Source of the DNA: Nocardia carnea NBRC 14403
GTDB taxonomy: Bacteria > Actinomycetota > Actinomycetes > Mycobacteriales > Mycobacteriaceae
DNA length: 64,000 nt
Direction of reading: 5' to 3'
NCBI RefSeq assembly: GCF_000308515.1
Contig: NZ_BAFV01000039.1
Coordinates: forward strand, 1 to 64,000
In this document: piece after piece, positions 1-8,158 of the stretch
How the letters are laid out: each line of letters opens with the position of its first letter
Numbering within the stretch: the first letter of the stretch is position 1
Made by a program: the position numbers and the translations under genes
The notes under the pieces: model-generated
What the model was told of the DNA's origin: nothing
The model's input: the letters and a program-made list of their open reading frames with translations, nothing else
Database searches by the model: none

Positions 1-31
1 GCCACCGGTAGCGAGCTTGCTGCCGTCGAAA

Positions 32-2335
32 CTAAACGCCACCGCGACCACGCCGCTCACGAGCGCCGCGCTCGTCGTGGCCGGTGAGTGCGTCACCGAT
101 CTGCTTGTGTGCGGCTGTGTCCCACAGCCGGACCGTGTTGTCCCAGCCTCCGGTGGCGAGCGTGCTGCCGTCGGGACTGAACGCGACCGCATATACGCCA
201 CCGCGGTGGCCTGTGAGCGGACCGCCGATCTGCTTGCGGCCGGCTACGTCCCACAGCAGCACCACACCGTCGTCGCTACTGGTGGCGAGCTTGCTGCCGT
301 CGGGGCTGAACGCGACCGCCCAAGCGAACCTGGTATGGCCGGTCAGTGGTTCGTCGATCTTCTTGTGGCCGGCCACGCCCCACAGCCGCAGCCGTTCGTC
401 CTCGTTGGCAGAATCGCCGGCGGTCGTGGCCAGGGTACCGTCCTTCGGGCTAAACGCCACTCCGTTCACGGGGCCATTCTGACTAGCCAGCACCGCGAGG
501 TGGGGGTTCGCTGCGGCTTTGAGCATCGCTGCCTCGGCTTCACGACTCTCGCTGAGACGCCATGCGGCGACCGCACTGAGCTTCGACCCGAACGGATCTC
601 CGGTAGCAAGGAGCTCGCTCTGGCTGATCAGGTCCCGCACCACGGCTAGTTCACGCTGTACGGCCTCCCGTTCACGCAGGTCGAACGCAGTGATCATGGT
701 GGCGGTCAGCACAACGATCAGCAACAGCACTGCGCCGGCGGCGGTGCGGTTTTGCCGTGTTCGCCGTTTCCCGGCCCGGGTAGCGGCGGCAAGGAACTCG
801 TGCTCGGTGTCGCCGAGCTCGGGGTACCGACCAGGAGCGGCGGCGACCCTGTCGGCGGCGGCGACCGCGGTGTCCAGGACGCTGCCGCTGTAGAGGTAGG
901 CGGCATCGTGGCCGCGGCTATTCCATTCGGCGGCCGCGGTCCGCAGCCGGGTGCAGACTGCGCGGGTATTGTGAGTTTCGGCCAACCACACATCCCGCAG
1001 CAACGGCCACTCCCGCAGCACGATCTCGTGACTGACCTCCACAGTTCCGGACCCGAGGGTCAGCAGTCGTTCGGCGGCAAAGGCTTCGAGGACCGCGTCG
1101 ACATCGGCACGGGACCCGGGGATACGGGCCAGATCGGTTCGGGGGACACAGTCGGCGGTGTCGGTGCCGTCACCGGCGGCGACCGCGAGGCGGGTGAAGA
1201 CCTGCCGGGCCACCACCCTGCGGTGATCCGGCAGTGCGTTGAACGTCCGACTCGCGCTGCGAGCGACCGCGCCGCCGATCCTGCCGGATCGCTCGTAATC
1301 GGCCACCGTGAGGGTGTTCCCGGCTCGGGCGCGCCACGCGGTGTCCAGTGCGTGGGACAGCAGCGGCAGTACCCCGGCGACCGACGGGATCTGACCGCCA
1401 GTTTCGGTGGTACCGATTGTGCGGGAGCGGATTTCCCGCAGTAGCCGGTCACGGAGGTCGTCATCGACACGGTAGCCGGCCTGTTTGGCCGGTTCGGTGA
1501 TCGCCATGGCCAGTTGCTCGTCTGTCATCGCGGTCACCCGGTACCGGTTCTGGACCGCGTCGATCAGCTGCGGGTAATCCTCACACCGGGATTCGAAATC
1601 TGCGCGAACCACCAGTACCACCAATGCTGCCTTCGCCACCACGGCAGCCTGTAGCGCGGTGACGAACCCGGCTCGCTGCGTGTTGTCACCGCATTGGGTG
1701 AACAGTTGCTCGAACTGGTCGATCACCAGCAGCGCCCGCCGGCCAGGTGCCCCGCCTGCGGCCTCCGGCGGGCCTGCGGCCTGGGCCGCGGTCAGCGCAA
1801 ACCCCGCTGGATCGATGTCCAGGTCGCGGCGTACCGCTGAAGCGCTCACCTGTGCCGCCTGCGCGATCGATCCCGCCAACGCGTCCAGGGGGTCCTTACC
1901 GGGGGTGAACAGCAGACACGGCCATTCGTGGGCGCCTGCGGTGCCCTTCAGGCCGGTCGCCCGTAACCGAGGTACGACCCCCGCCCGTAACAGCGAGGAC
2001 TTCCCCGCACCCGATACCCCGGACACCAGCAATATCGCCGGCTCCCGCACCCGCTGCGAAAGAACCTCCAGCACCGCATCGATTGCGGACTCTCGCCCGA
2101 AGAACAAGGCAGCGTCATGCTCGGTGTAACACTTCAGCCCCCGATACGGGGACTCGATCGCACCGGAGATCTTGTCCCGCAACGGTGCTCGCACCGCATC
2201 GGTGATCCAGGTACGTGCGTCGATGTTGACCTGGGTGTTGTAGTGACCGAACTGCATCCCCTGCCCGCCACGGGCATCCAACACCCAGCCGGTGCCGCTA
2301 TCGGCGCCCGCAGCGTCGTTCTGGTCAGTTCCCAT
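32..2335 (-). CDS. NLR-like nSTAND1 ATPase with N-terminal amyloid-type motif, TM segment and WD40 repeats (frame broken at the 3' end)
   Basis: Predicted signal-transducing ATPase with repeat sensor. The chosen ATG at 2335 precedes the first family-like sequence; an in-frame ORF extends to 2524 but is unlike any domain. Residues 27-37 read MQFGHYNTQVN, an amyloid-signalling-like motif. A nSTAND1 NTPase follows: SPYRGL and FFGRE, P-loop GVSGAGKS at 106-113, Walker B LLVIDQFEQ at 202-210. A hydrophobic segment near residues 531-553 suggests a membrane anchor, then WD40 units (LTGH...VAFSPDGS...LATG...VRLWD) begin. After the last LTGH, around 60-80, the frame is lost and a stop comes at 32-34. 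The next WD40 unit (VAFSFDGSKLATGG) continues in another frame to the window edge, so the gene is either frameshifted or contains an error. Motif pairing with the gene at 3111..3482 suggests a sensor for that effector; this is inference. Confidence 0.85.
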   Translation of the reverse strand: MGTDQNDAAGADSGTGWVLDARGGQGMQFGHYNTQVNIDARTWITDAVRAPLRDKISGAIESPYRGLKCYTEHDAALFFGRESAIDAVLEVLSQRVREPAILLVSGVSGAGKSSLLRAGVVPRLRATGLKGTAGAHEWPCLLFTPGKDPLDALAGSIAQAAQVSASAVRRDLDIDPAGFALTAAQAAGPPEAAGGAPGRRALLVIDQFEQLFTQCGDNTQRAGFVTALQAAVVAKAALVVLVVRADFESRCEDYPQLIDAVQNRYRVTAMTDEQLAMAITEPAKQAGYRVDDDLRDRLLREIRSRTIGTTETGGQIPSVAGVLPLLSHALDTAWRARAGNTLTVADYERSGRIGGAVARSASRTFNALPDHRRVVARQVFTRLAVAAGDGTDTADCVPRTDLARIPGSRADVDAVLEAFAAERLLTLGSGTVEVSHEIVLREWPLLRDVWLAETHNTRAVCTRLRTAAAEWNSRGHDAAYLYSGSVLDTAVAAADRVAAAPGRYPELGDTEHEFLAAATRAGKRRTRQNRTAAGAVLLLIVVLTATMITAFDLREREAVQRELAVVRDLISQSELLATGDPFGSKLSAVAAWRLSESREAEAAMLKAAANPHLAVLASQNGPVNGVAFSPKDGTLATTAGDSANEDERLRLWGVAGHKKIDEPLTGHTRFAWAVAFSPDGSKLATSSDDGVVLLWDVAGRKQIGGPLTGHRGGVYAVAFSPDGSTLATGGWDNTVRLWDTAAHKQIGDALTGHDERGARERRGRGGV

Positions 2336-2565
2336 CCCCACCGATCCGTTCTCCGATGCGACCGGCCAGTCGCCAATTCGCGCCCCTCCCACCACAATTA
2401 ACGGTGAAAGTACTCCTGTCGGATACGGGCGGTCAATACACGTCGCTGAAACTCGCCGAATCGAGTGCCTGACTATCGTCGGGTTGTATCTCGATCTACC
2501 GGGTGGGGGCGCTGGTTTCTGCATGGATGCAGAATGAACCGTCCTGGATCCGGTGGCGACTCGGT

Positions 2566-2874
2566 TCAGGCCACCTCGGCTGTGGTGGTCTGTCGATGGT
2601 AGAGGTGTTCGTACTCAACCGGTGGCCGGTATCCGATCGCTGAGTGCAGGCGCGCGGTGTTGTAACAGTGCGCCCAGGAGGCGGTTTCCTGCTCGGGCTC
2701 TACCCGCCCCGAGAAGGCGCTCTGTCGGTCGATCAGCTCGGTTAGACAGAGGTCGATCGCCGATTCCATAAGCGCGTTATCGAGGGCATCGCCGACGCTA
2801 CCGATGGATCCGGCGATTCTTGAATCCCTCAATGCCTCGATAGAAACCAGTGAAATATATTGAGATCCGCCCAT
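2566..2874 (-). pseudogene. IS3-family transposase remnant (C-terminal integrase part)
   Basis: About 100 codons match the C-terminal half of an IS3-type DDE transposase: GSQYISL, GSIGSVGDALDNALMES, TELIDRQ, and WAHCYNTARLHSAIGYRPP near the end. The catalytic Glu region is kept, but the N-terminal half with the first two Asp residues is absent or scrambled. In another frame upstream (about 2935-3000) DDIVVNAVLEQALFTRGR looks like the preceding part of the same domain, which suggests a frameshift. No terminal inverted repeats were recognised. The remnant lies between the NLR gene and its putative effector and is probably the scar of an old insertion. Confidence 0.85.
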
Positions 2875-3110
2875 CGGGCTGTTGTATAGATCCTGTTGCC
2901 GTGAAACGGAAATCGGTTCTGCCGCGGGTGAACAACGCTTGTTCGAGCACCGCGTTCACCACGATGTCGTCTTCGGCGACCCACTATTGATCCGGCCGGT
3001 TCGGCGCCGACCAGGCCCGTCCGATCAGGATCGGATGCCGCGGCGGGCTCCATCGCCACTTCCCTGGGTAGCAGTATTCCGCGAAGGCGCAGGTCGCATA
3101 TCAGGCTGGT

Positions 3111-3482
3111 TCAATGAAATGTGTTGTTCTGGATGTTGCCGTTGCCGAACTGCACACCTTTGGCGTGTGTGGCATCGATATGAGTCCTCGCCAGGTCGGC
3201 ATGCGTGGACGGCACCGCCGCCAACAACCGCACCACGGCGGCCCGCAGGTCGGCGTCATCAACGACATCTGCCCGCACCACGGCGGCTTCGATCGCCGGG
3301 ATATCGCCGCCCGGCTCGGCCTCGTTGGCCTCGATCGCCACCGCAGATTCCGCATCACCACTGCGGCTGATGCGATTGCGGATGGCCAGATAGGCGTCAC
3401 GCACCGCTGCAGATGCTGCTTCCTGGCCGCCCGCGGCGGCACCAGCAATCAAAGCGGTGACGATTTCTGTCAATGGTTCCAT
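3111..3482 (-). CDS. small helical effector-like protein with C-terminal amyloid-type motif
   Basis: A 123-residue protein with ATG at 3482 and a good ribosome site (GGAGGGG, about 6 nt upstream). The first 35 residues form a hydrophobic, Ala/Gly-rich helix (LTEIVTALIAGAAAGG) followed by AAVRDAYLAIRNRI; residues 60-100 are a second helical part. The last residues, 109-120, read GVQFGNGNIQNN. This matches the N-terminal motif of the NLR at 32..2335 at the positions G-Q-F-G-N-Q-N. In known bacterial and fungal systems, effectors with a helical membrane-active domain (Bell or HeLo type) carry the amyloid motif at the C-terminus and the NLR carries it at the N-terminus, as here. Cell-death or membrane-pore activity is therefore a plausible inference; I cannot assign the fold from sequence alone. 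Confidence 0.75.
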   Translation of the reverse strand: MEPLTEIVTALIAGAAAGGQEAASAAVRDAYLAIRNRISRSGDAESAVAIEANEAEPGGDIPAIEAAVVRADVVDDADLRAAVVRLLAAVPSTHADLARTHIDATHAKGVQFGNGNIQNNTFH

Positions 3483-3582
3483 CTCACGCCCCTCCGGATA
3501 CGTTGTGCGGCAACACTACACAACCTGGCGGGCTGACGAGTGGTATCGCGAGGAGTTTGCGCCGACCGTGCTGAGCACGCGA

Positions 3583-3717
3583 TCAGCGGGTGAAACGACG
3601 GGTGCGGTAAAGCCAGTCGGTCGAGGACTTCAACCACGCCCCGGGATCGGCGCTGCGCCATCCGAGACCGACCTCGGCGGCGTAGACGTTCACCGGAATC
3701 TCAGAAAACTCGGCCAC
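3583..3717 (-). CDS. short ORF, possible C-terminal remnant of an unknown gene
   Basis: A 44-codon ORF from a GTG at 3717, or open to a TAG near 3750, ending in PGAWLKSSTDWLYRTRRFTR. Its composition (VNVYAAEVGLGWRSADPG) looks like coding sequence rather than a shadow, and no competing gene occupies the opposite strand. It has no clear ribosome site and no recognised domain, so it may be the surviving 3' end of a longer gene. The rest of 3483-3811 shows nothing else that I can support. Confidence 0.3.
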   Translation of the reverse strand: MAEFSEIPVNVYAAEVGLGWRSADPGAWLKSSTDWLYRTRRFTR

Positions 3718-3811
3718 GACTTGGGGCCGCCCCGCTGGGAAGCCAGGGTTTGCGACCTACAATGGCTTTATATCTCTGCCGTGGGCCGAAGAGCCGGATC
3801 TTCCGGAGTAC

Positions 3812-4275
3812 ATGACCTGGGATGAGCTGGAACAGCTGCCCGAAGAGATCGCCCAGCAGATCGAACTGTGGGATGACCGGGTGGTATGGGTTCGGCGCGG
3901 GCCTGCTGAGCACCAGACATTCACCTACCGGATGACCGCGGCATTCGAACGCTGCACTCGCAAAGCCATGCAAGAACGGCCCACGCCCTGTCTCCATCGA
4001 ATACGCAATCCGACATGGAGGCGAAGAAGGGGCGGTATGCGAGTGCCGGTATCCCCTGGTATTGGGAGGTGACACTGTCCCGCCGGGACAGTGCAATCGC
4101 CACGATCCGCGCCTATGCACTGGAGAGCAAACACGGCGAGCTTCCGGACGGCGTACACCCTCTCCGCCCGGAGAGCTACCTCCTGGCGGGCGAGTGGACC
4201 CACGACGATGAGAGCGGAGTTCGGTTCGGCTTCCCTTTTCCGGTCGACATCCCTTGGACCGACCTGCAGTACTGA
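3812..4275 (+). pseudogene. Uma2-family endonuclease-like gene, internally deleted and frameshifted
   Basis: Two frames together give one Uma2/DUF820-like protein. The first frame starts at ATG 3812 and reads MTWDELEQLPEEIAQQIELW, then VVWVRRGPAEHQTF. The second frame reads SNTQSDMEAKKGRYASAGIP, then WYWEV and GVHPLRPESYLLAGEW, ending at 4275. The frames change around 3980-4010. Compared with the usual length of about 190 residues, some 60-80 residues of the centre are missing, including the PD-(D/E)XK metal-binding core, so no active enzyme is expected. In-frame sequence just upstream (LPWAEEPDLPEY) also fits the family, so the original start may have been further upstream. Confidence 0.8.
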
Positions 4276-4361
4276 CCTCGGAAACCTGGCATGGATCGGT
4301 TACCTGGTGGTCACGAGGAAATTCGAATGGCGATCCGGGTGGTGGTCAACGGTGCTGGACG

Positions 4362-5372
4362 TTACTGGATCAGTTCAATGTGCGAATGGTCTGAGGATGC
4401 CGGGCAGATATGGAGTTGCAGATCGTAGCCCCGGGCGATATCGAGCATGGTGGGGTGGGCCTGGCCTTCTTCGGGGGCCCAGCTATCGCTGCCGGAGTCC
4501 CATTCGGTCGTGGCGATGGTCAGCAGCGGGTCTGCCTCGGTGCCGCATTCGGGGCAGTTGCGGGACACGGGATCGGTGAGGCCCCACCTGGTCCAGCCAC
4601 CGGCCTTCCAGCCGGGGGCGAGGGACAGCTTGTTCCCGTAGAACTCCTCCGGGGCGATCTCGTAGGAGCTGTCCACCACGTCTCCGCCCCTCTGCCACCT
4701 GCTCCAGTCCCTCAGTTGCTGCTGCAGCTCCTCGCTCAACTCCATGGCGTTGGGATACTCAGTCACCTGCTCCGGTTCGAGCAGACACGGCTCCGGCAGA
4801 TAGTCGGGGAACTGGATCGCGGGCGGCTCGGGCGGTGCGTCGAGGACTTCGGTTACGGTCGCGGCGGACCGCCAGAACAGTGCGGTTCTGGGGTGGGCCG
4901 GGTGGTCGAAGGGGCACCACAGCACCTGGAGCAGATCGGCGTCGGTCTGGCCGGGCGGGCGCAGAAGCGGGACGTCATGTAAGTACAATTGGGCCACGGG
5001 CAGCATGGCGATCGGACCCTCGGGCCACGGGCGGCCGGCATTGATCCGCTCATCGATCGCCAGCTCCTCAGGCGTGTACCGGGACATCCGGGGATCGCCC
5101 TGCGGTCGGCTCGCCGCTGCTGCCCGGATGCGCCGCCGCAGCCGTACGTCCTCCGGTGAGAGGATGTCGTTCACTCGGTCCCACACGTGCGGTCCTTCGC
5201 AGTGCGGCCACGGCTCGCCGGTAGGCCACAGCAGGGGCCCACCGACGGAGCTGTCGTGCGGTGACGGGGACCCGGGGCGAGGATGCAGCCGGGTCGCCGT
5301 GCGTGCCAGCGGGGCCAGTTGAGGGAAGAGCACGGTGACGTCGAGCGGCCGCGGCGGGGTGGTACGACTCAT
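4362..5372 (-). CDS. uncharacterised protein, possibly YwqG/DUF1963-like
   Basis: A 336-residue soluble protein with the start set at ATG 5372 (MSRTTPPRPLDVTVLFPQLA); upstream codons of the longer ORF look non-coding. Visible features are GGPLLWPTGEPWPHC near the N-terminus, a charged middle segment (PEELAIDERINAGRPWPEGP), LPVAQLYLHDVPLL, and a C-terminal NCPECG pair of cysteines followed by LLTIATTEWDSGS. The order (proline-rich entry, statement of 'goods', aromatic core, late acidic motif) is reminiscent of DUF1963 proteins, but the match is weak and no function is claimed. No membrane segment or signal is seen. Confidence 0.7.
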   Translation of the reverse strand: MSRTTPPRPLDVTVLFPQLAPLARTATRLHPRPGSPSPHDSSVGGPLLWPTGEPWPHCEGPHVWDRVNDILSPEDVRLRRRIRAAAASRPQGDPRMSRYTPEELAIDERINAGRPWPEGPIAMLPVAQLYLHDVPLLRPPGQTDADLLQVLWCPFDHPAHPRTALFWRSAATVTEVLDAPPEPPAIQFPDYLPEPCLLEPEQVTEYPNAMELSEELQQQLRDWSRWQRGGDVVDSSYEIAPEEFYGNKLSLAPGWKAGGWTRWGLTDPVSRNCPECGTEADPLLTIATTEWDSGSDSWAPEEGQAHPTMLDIARGYDLQLHICPASSDHSHIELIQ

Positions 5373-5758
5373 TCTGGCTCCTGATAGTACGAACTGGTAG
5401 AGATCGGTTTCCGAGGTCGAGCAGCTCAGTGTTCGCCTGGGTGTTGGGGATGTGGGCGTTGGGGGAACTTTCCGCGGAGGATATTCGCAACTGGTGACAC
5501 CGGGCGAGTTCGCAGCGGCGAACAGCACCGCGTCCCGCCCGATACGATCAACACAACGGCAAACTGTAGTGGCAGAACGGCCGCACGAGTAAGAGTCATT
5601 GGCACAGAGAGAGATTGACTGTCACAGGACACGTTCGCCCTGAGACAATCGCGAACTACCAAAAGAACTCGTGACGGACTCTCAGAATGAGTGGCGGTGA
5701 TGTGGCGGATCCGCCATGGTTTGGAGATTCCGTACTCGTCGCTGCGGCTACTGGACGA
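5373..5758. other. intergenic stretch without supported gene
   Basis: About 386 bases between two genes on the minus strand. Short ORFs are present on both strands, but none has a ribosome site together with recognisable protein sequence. It probably holds the promoter of the 4362..5372 gene. Confidence 0.5.
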
Positions 5759-6442
5759 TCACCTGTACGCGACGGGTCCGACGAGCATCGCACGATCGAG
5801 GATTTCCGGGATGAACCGCACGTGGGTGAGCTTGGCGGCCAAGGCGAAAGCTCTCGGCAGGGCAGCAGAGTAGTCGATGTCCGCCTCCCGATCACTCTCG
5901 TCCCAGTCGTACTCGTCGTCGCAATCGTTCTCGTCGTCCCGCACCTCCAGCGTTATGCCGAGTTCCCGCATGAACCCGTTGAGCCGGTCGGGCTCGGAAC
6001 CGTGCCGAAGGTGGGGGCACTCCAAGTTGTAGCCCGTGACAATCGTGCCGTCGATCGCGTATGCGAGGCTTCGGTCGGCGTAGTCGTGCCGAGTGATGGC
6101 CAGTACCTCACAATCACGCGACAATTCGGCCAGGACATCGGGGAGCGTGGCCATCCACCCGATCGGCTCGATGGCCACGCTCCACTCACCGACCCGCAAG
6201 ACACCCACGGTGCCTCCCCCGGATCCTCCGCCGGTTTTGATGGAGAACTCGGTGGCCTGCTCCATGAGCCCGTCGAAGTCCGATTCCTGGCCGTGGTCCT
6301 CGCCGCGGCTGAAGCGGCGCACGACCTCCGACGGGTCGAGCCCGCGGAAGAAGGCCACGGTGAAGATCTCGCCCAGCAGGCAGTCACCGCCGTGGAACCA
6401 CTGGAATGGGGCCAACGGGTCGGAATTCGTCATAGCGTGCAT
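5759..6442 (-). CDS. DUF6461 family protein
   Basis: A 227-residue acidic protein (starts at 6442 or, alternatively, ATG 6433). It has the features of the actinomycete DUF6461 family: PFQWFHGGDCLLGEIFTVAF near the N-terminus, DPSEVVRRF, VGVLRVGEWSVAIEPIGWMA in the middle, and a tail with LPRAFALAAKLTHVRFIPEI. The sequence has a very acidic linker near residues 175-195 (DDENDCDDEYDWDESD). The family often occurs in variable regions; its role is unknown. No signal peptide or membrane segment is visible. Confidence 0.75.
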   Translation of the reverse strand: MHAMTNSDPLAPFQWFHGGDCLLGEIFTVAFFRGLDPSEVVRRFSRGEDHGQESDFDGLMEQATEFSIKTGGGSGGGTVGVLRVGEWSVAIEPIGWMATLPDVLAELSRDCEVLAITRHDYADRSLAYAIDGTIVTGYNLECPHLRHGSEPDRLNGFMRELGITLEVRDDENDCDDEYDWDESDREADIDYSAALPRAFALAAKLTHVRFIPEILDRAMLVGPVAYR

Positions 6443-6825
6443 GATGGCAGGTGCTACCGACAGTCGGCGGCCTCGTTTCTTCCTTCGCCAGAGGGCAATT
6501 CGAGCCCGCGCTCATTCCGGCTTGGCCTCGGCGTAGTGGTTGACTGCCTGTTCCCGTTCTGTTGCAACCAACACCATCCCGAAGAAATGGCATCGAACCG
6601 AGACAAACCCTCGCCGCGACGCCCGACACAAACTGGAAACACCGAGGTCAGCTAACCGGCACATGCCGCGAATTTTGAGACGCTACAGAAAGGTCATTTG
6701 CCCGTCCGGACCGGGCCGGTGGACCGGCACGCCGACCCGTTCTATCGGTCCCGGATCATCGGGAAAGGTGTATCCATTATCCTCCGAACCGGGAGACCCG
6801 GCGGCCTCGATCCCCGCAGGGGAGG
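6443..6825. other. intergenic stretch without supported gene
   Basis: About 380 bases between the DUF6461 gene and the DivIVA-like remnant. The open frames here are GC-driven and carry no recognisable domain or ribosome site. Nothing specific is seen. Confidence 0.5.
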
Positions 6826-7156
6826 CTATGCACTCTCCGGATTCAGCGGGGCGGAAAGTCGGTCGACCTCGCGGCGGAGTTCTTGGATCAGGTTGAACCC
6901 TTCGGTGTTCGAGGGATCGCTCGGGCTCGATGACCCGCGAGCCGCGGCGAGCTCGGCGCGGGCGGCGCGGGCGGCGTCGCGTTCCTCGGCGACTCGGCGG
7001 AGTTCGGCATCGAATCGATCGAGATACATTCCGGACTTCTTCCGGGGCGTAGCCCTTGCGGACGATGGTGAAGGGAAGGGCGAGGGAACCACGGGCTTTG
7101 TCCAGCATCTCGCCGATGGTAATCGGCGAAACATGGTGTCTCCCCGGCAATGACAT
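6826..7156 (-). pseudogene. DivIVA-like coiled-coil protein with two frame changes
   Basis: One frame (from ATG 7156) reads SPITIGEMLDKARGSLALPF, then TIVRKGYAPEEV, which resembles the DivIVA/Wag31 membrane-binding loop (RRGYxxEEV). The second frame takes over at about 7027 and reads MYLDRFDAELRRVAEERDAA, a heptad-rich coiled coil, ending at 6826. A single extra base near 7027 would explain the switch. There is also an ATG at 7134 with a strong ribosome site (GGGGAG) in the second frame; from it an uninterrupted 102-codon ORF runs to 6826, but its first 35 codons are out of the DivIVA-like frame. Two compensating indels (near 7130 and 7027) would give this picture. Expression of a scrambled-head coiled-coil protein is possible. 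Confidence 0.55.
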
Positions 7157-7195
7157 TGTCGGTAGGTCGTCGCTCTTGCGCTATTGTAGGTGTCC

Positions 7196-8158
7196 ATGCA
7201 CTTCGGGCTGACCGATCTGATCGATCCTCGCCTCCGGCCGCTCGCCGACGAGTCACGCGCTTTCTATGCAGGCCGTGCAGCCGGACGAGGTCCGAGCAGT
7301 CCGGAGGAGCTCCGCGCTGTCCGAGCCGACATGCCCGAGCCTGCCCCGGTGAGTCCCCCGGCAGTCGAAGAACTCGTCGCCGCCGATGGACGCAGTGTCC
7401 CACTGCGGTTCCACACTCCCAGGGACACCGCGGCGAAAGGCGTCTTTCTGGAAATCCACGGAGGCGGTTTCTACATGGGGTCAGCGGCCGCAAGCGACCT
7501 CCGCAATCGCCGGCTCGCCTACGCACTCGGCATCGCTGTCGCGAGCGTGGACTATCGGCTCGCGCCCGAATATCCGTGGCCGGCCGCGCCGGACGATTGC
7601 GAAACCGCTGCGCTCTGGCTCGCCGAGCACGCCGAGCGCCGTTTCGGTACAGCGAAGCTCGCTATCGGCGGCTTTTCGGCCGGCGCGACACTGGCGATGA
7701 CGACACTGCTGCGCCTGCGTGATCAGGGCGCCACGGCATTCGGCTGTGCTGTGCTGCAATTCGGGACCTACGATCTGAGCGCACAGACACCGGCCGGACG
7801 CCTGATCGCCGACGAGTACTTCCTCGAGGCATACGCCGGCACCGCACCGGACCGCACGGACCCCGACCTCTCTCCGATCTACGCCGACCTGACCGGCCTG
7901 CCGCCGATCCTCATGGTCGTCGGCGACGCCGATATCCTGCTTCAGGACAACCTGGCCATGGCCGCTCGACTATCGGCCTCCGGCGCAGATATCGATCTCC
8001 GCATCTATCCCGACTCGCCCCACGGGTTCACCGGACACCCGACCCCGATGGCGCAGGCCGCCTTCGACGATATCCGCACCTGGCTCGGCGGTCACCTGAA
8101 CCCGAGTCGCGGCGGTGGTCAGGACTCGGCGGCAACCTGTTCGCGGGCCCAGCGGTAG
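7196..8158 (+). CDS. alpha/beta hydrolase of the hormone-sensitive lipase family
   Basis: Carboxylesterase of family IV type, about 320 residues. Motifs: oxyanion-hole HGGGFYMGS, DYRLAPEYPWPAA, nucleophile elbow GGFSAGA, Asp in VVGDADILL and His in YPDSPHGFTGHP, so the full triad is present. ATG 7196 is chosen because AGGTG lies just before it; GTG 7190 is in frame and also possible. No signal peptide is seen, so it should be cytosolic. It converges on the acyl-CoA synthetase gene and their ends overlap by 40 bp. An esterase releasing an acid for CoA activation would fit the neighbouring cluster, but no operator of that regulon was found here. Confidence 0.88.
   Translation: MHFGLTDLIDPRLRPLADESRAFYAGRAAGRGPSSPEELRAVRADMPEPAPVSPPAVEELVAADGRSVPLRFHTPRDTAAKGVFLEIHGGGFYMGSAAASDLRNRRLAYALGIAVASVDYRLAPEYPWPAAPDDCETAALWLAEHAERRFGTAKLAIGGFSAGATLAMTTLLRLRDQGATAFGCAVLQFGTYDLSAQTPAGRLIADEYFLEAYAGTAPDRTDPDLSPIYADLTGLPPILMVVGDADILLQDNLAMAARLSASGADIDLRIYPDSPHGFTGHPTPMAQAAFDDIRTWLGGHLNPSRGGGQDSAATCSRAQR

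Noticed and set aside
2336..2524. N-terminal extension of the NLR gene up to ATG 2524
   Set aside because: The extra 63 residues look random, and the internal ATG 2335 fits the position of the motif near the N-terminus in related NLRs.
5426..5662. A minus-strand ORF with a signal-peptide-like segment (LQFAVVLIVSGG)
   Set aside because: No ribosome site, no domain and a GC-biased tail; too weak to call a gene.
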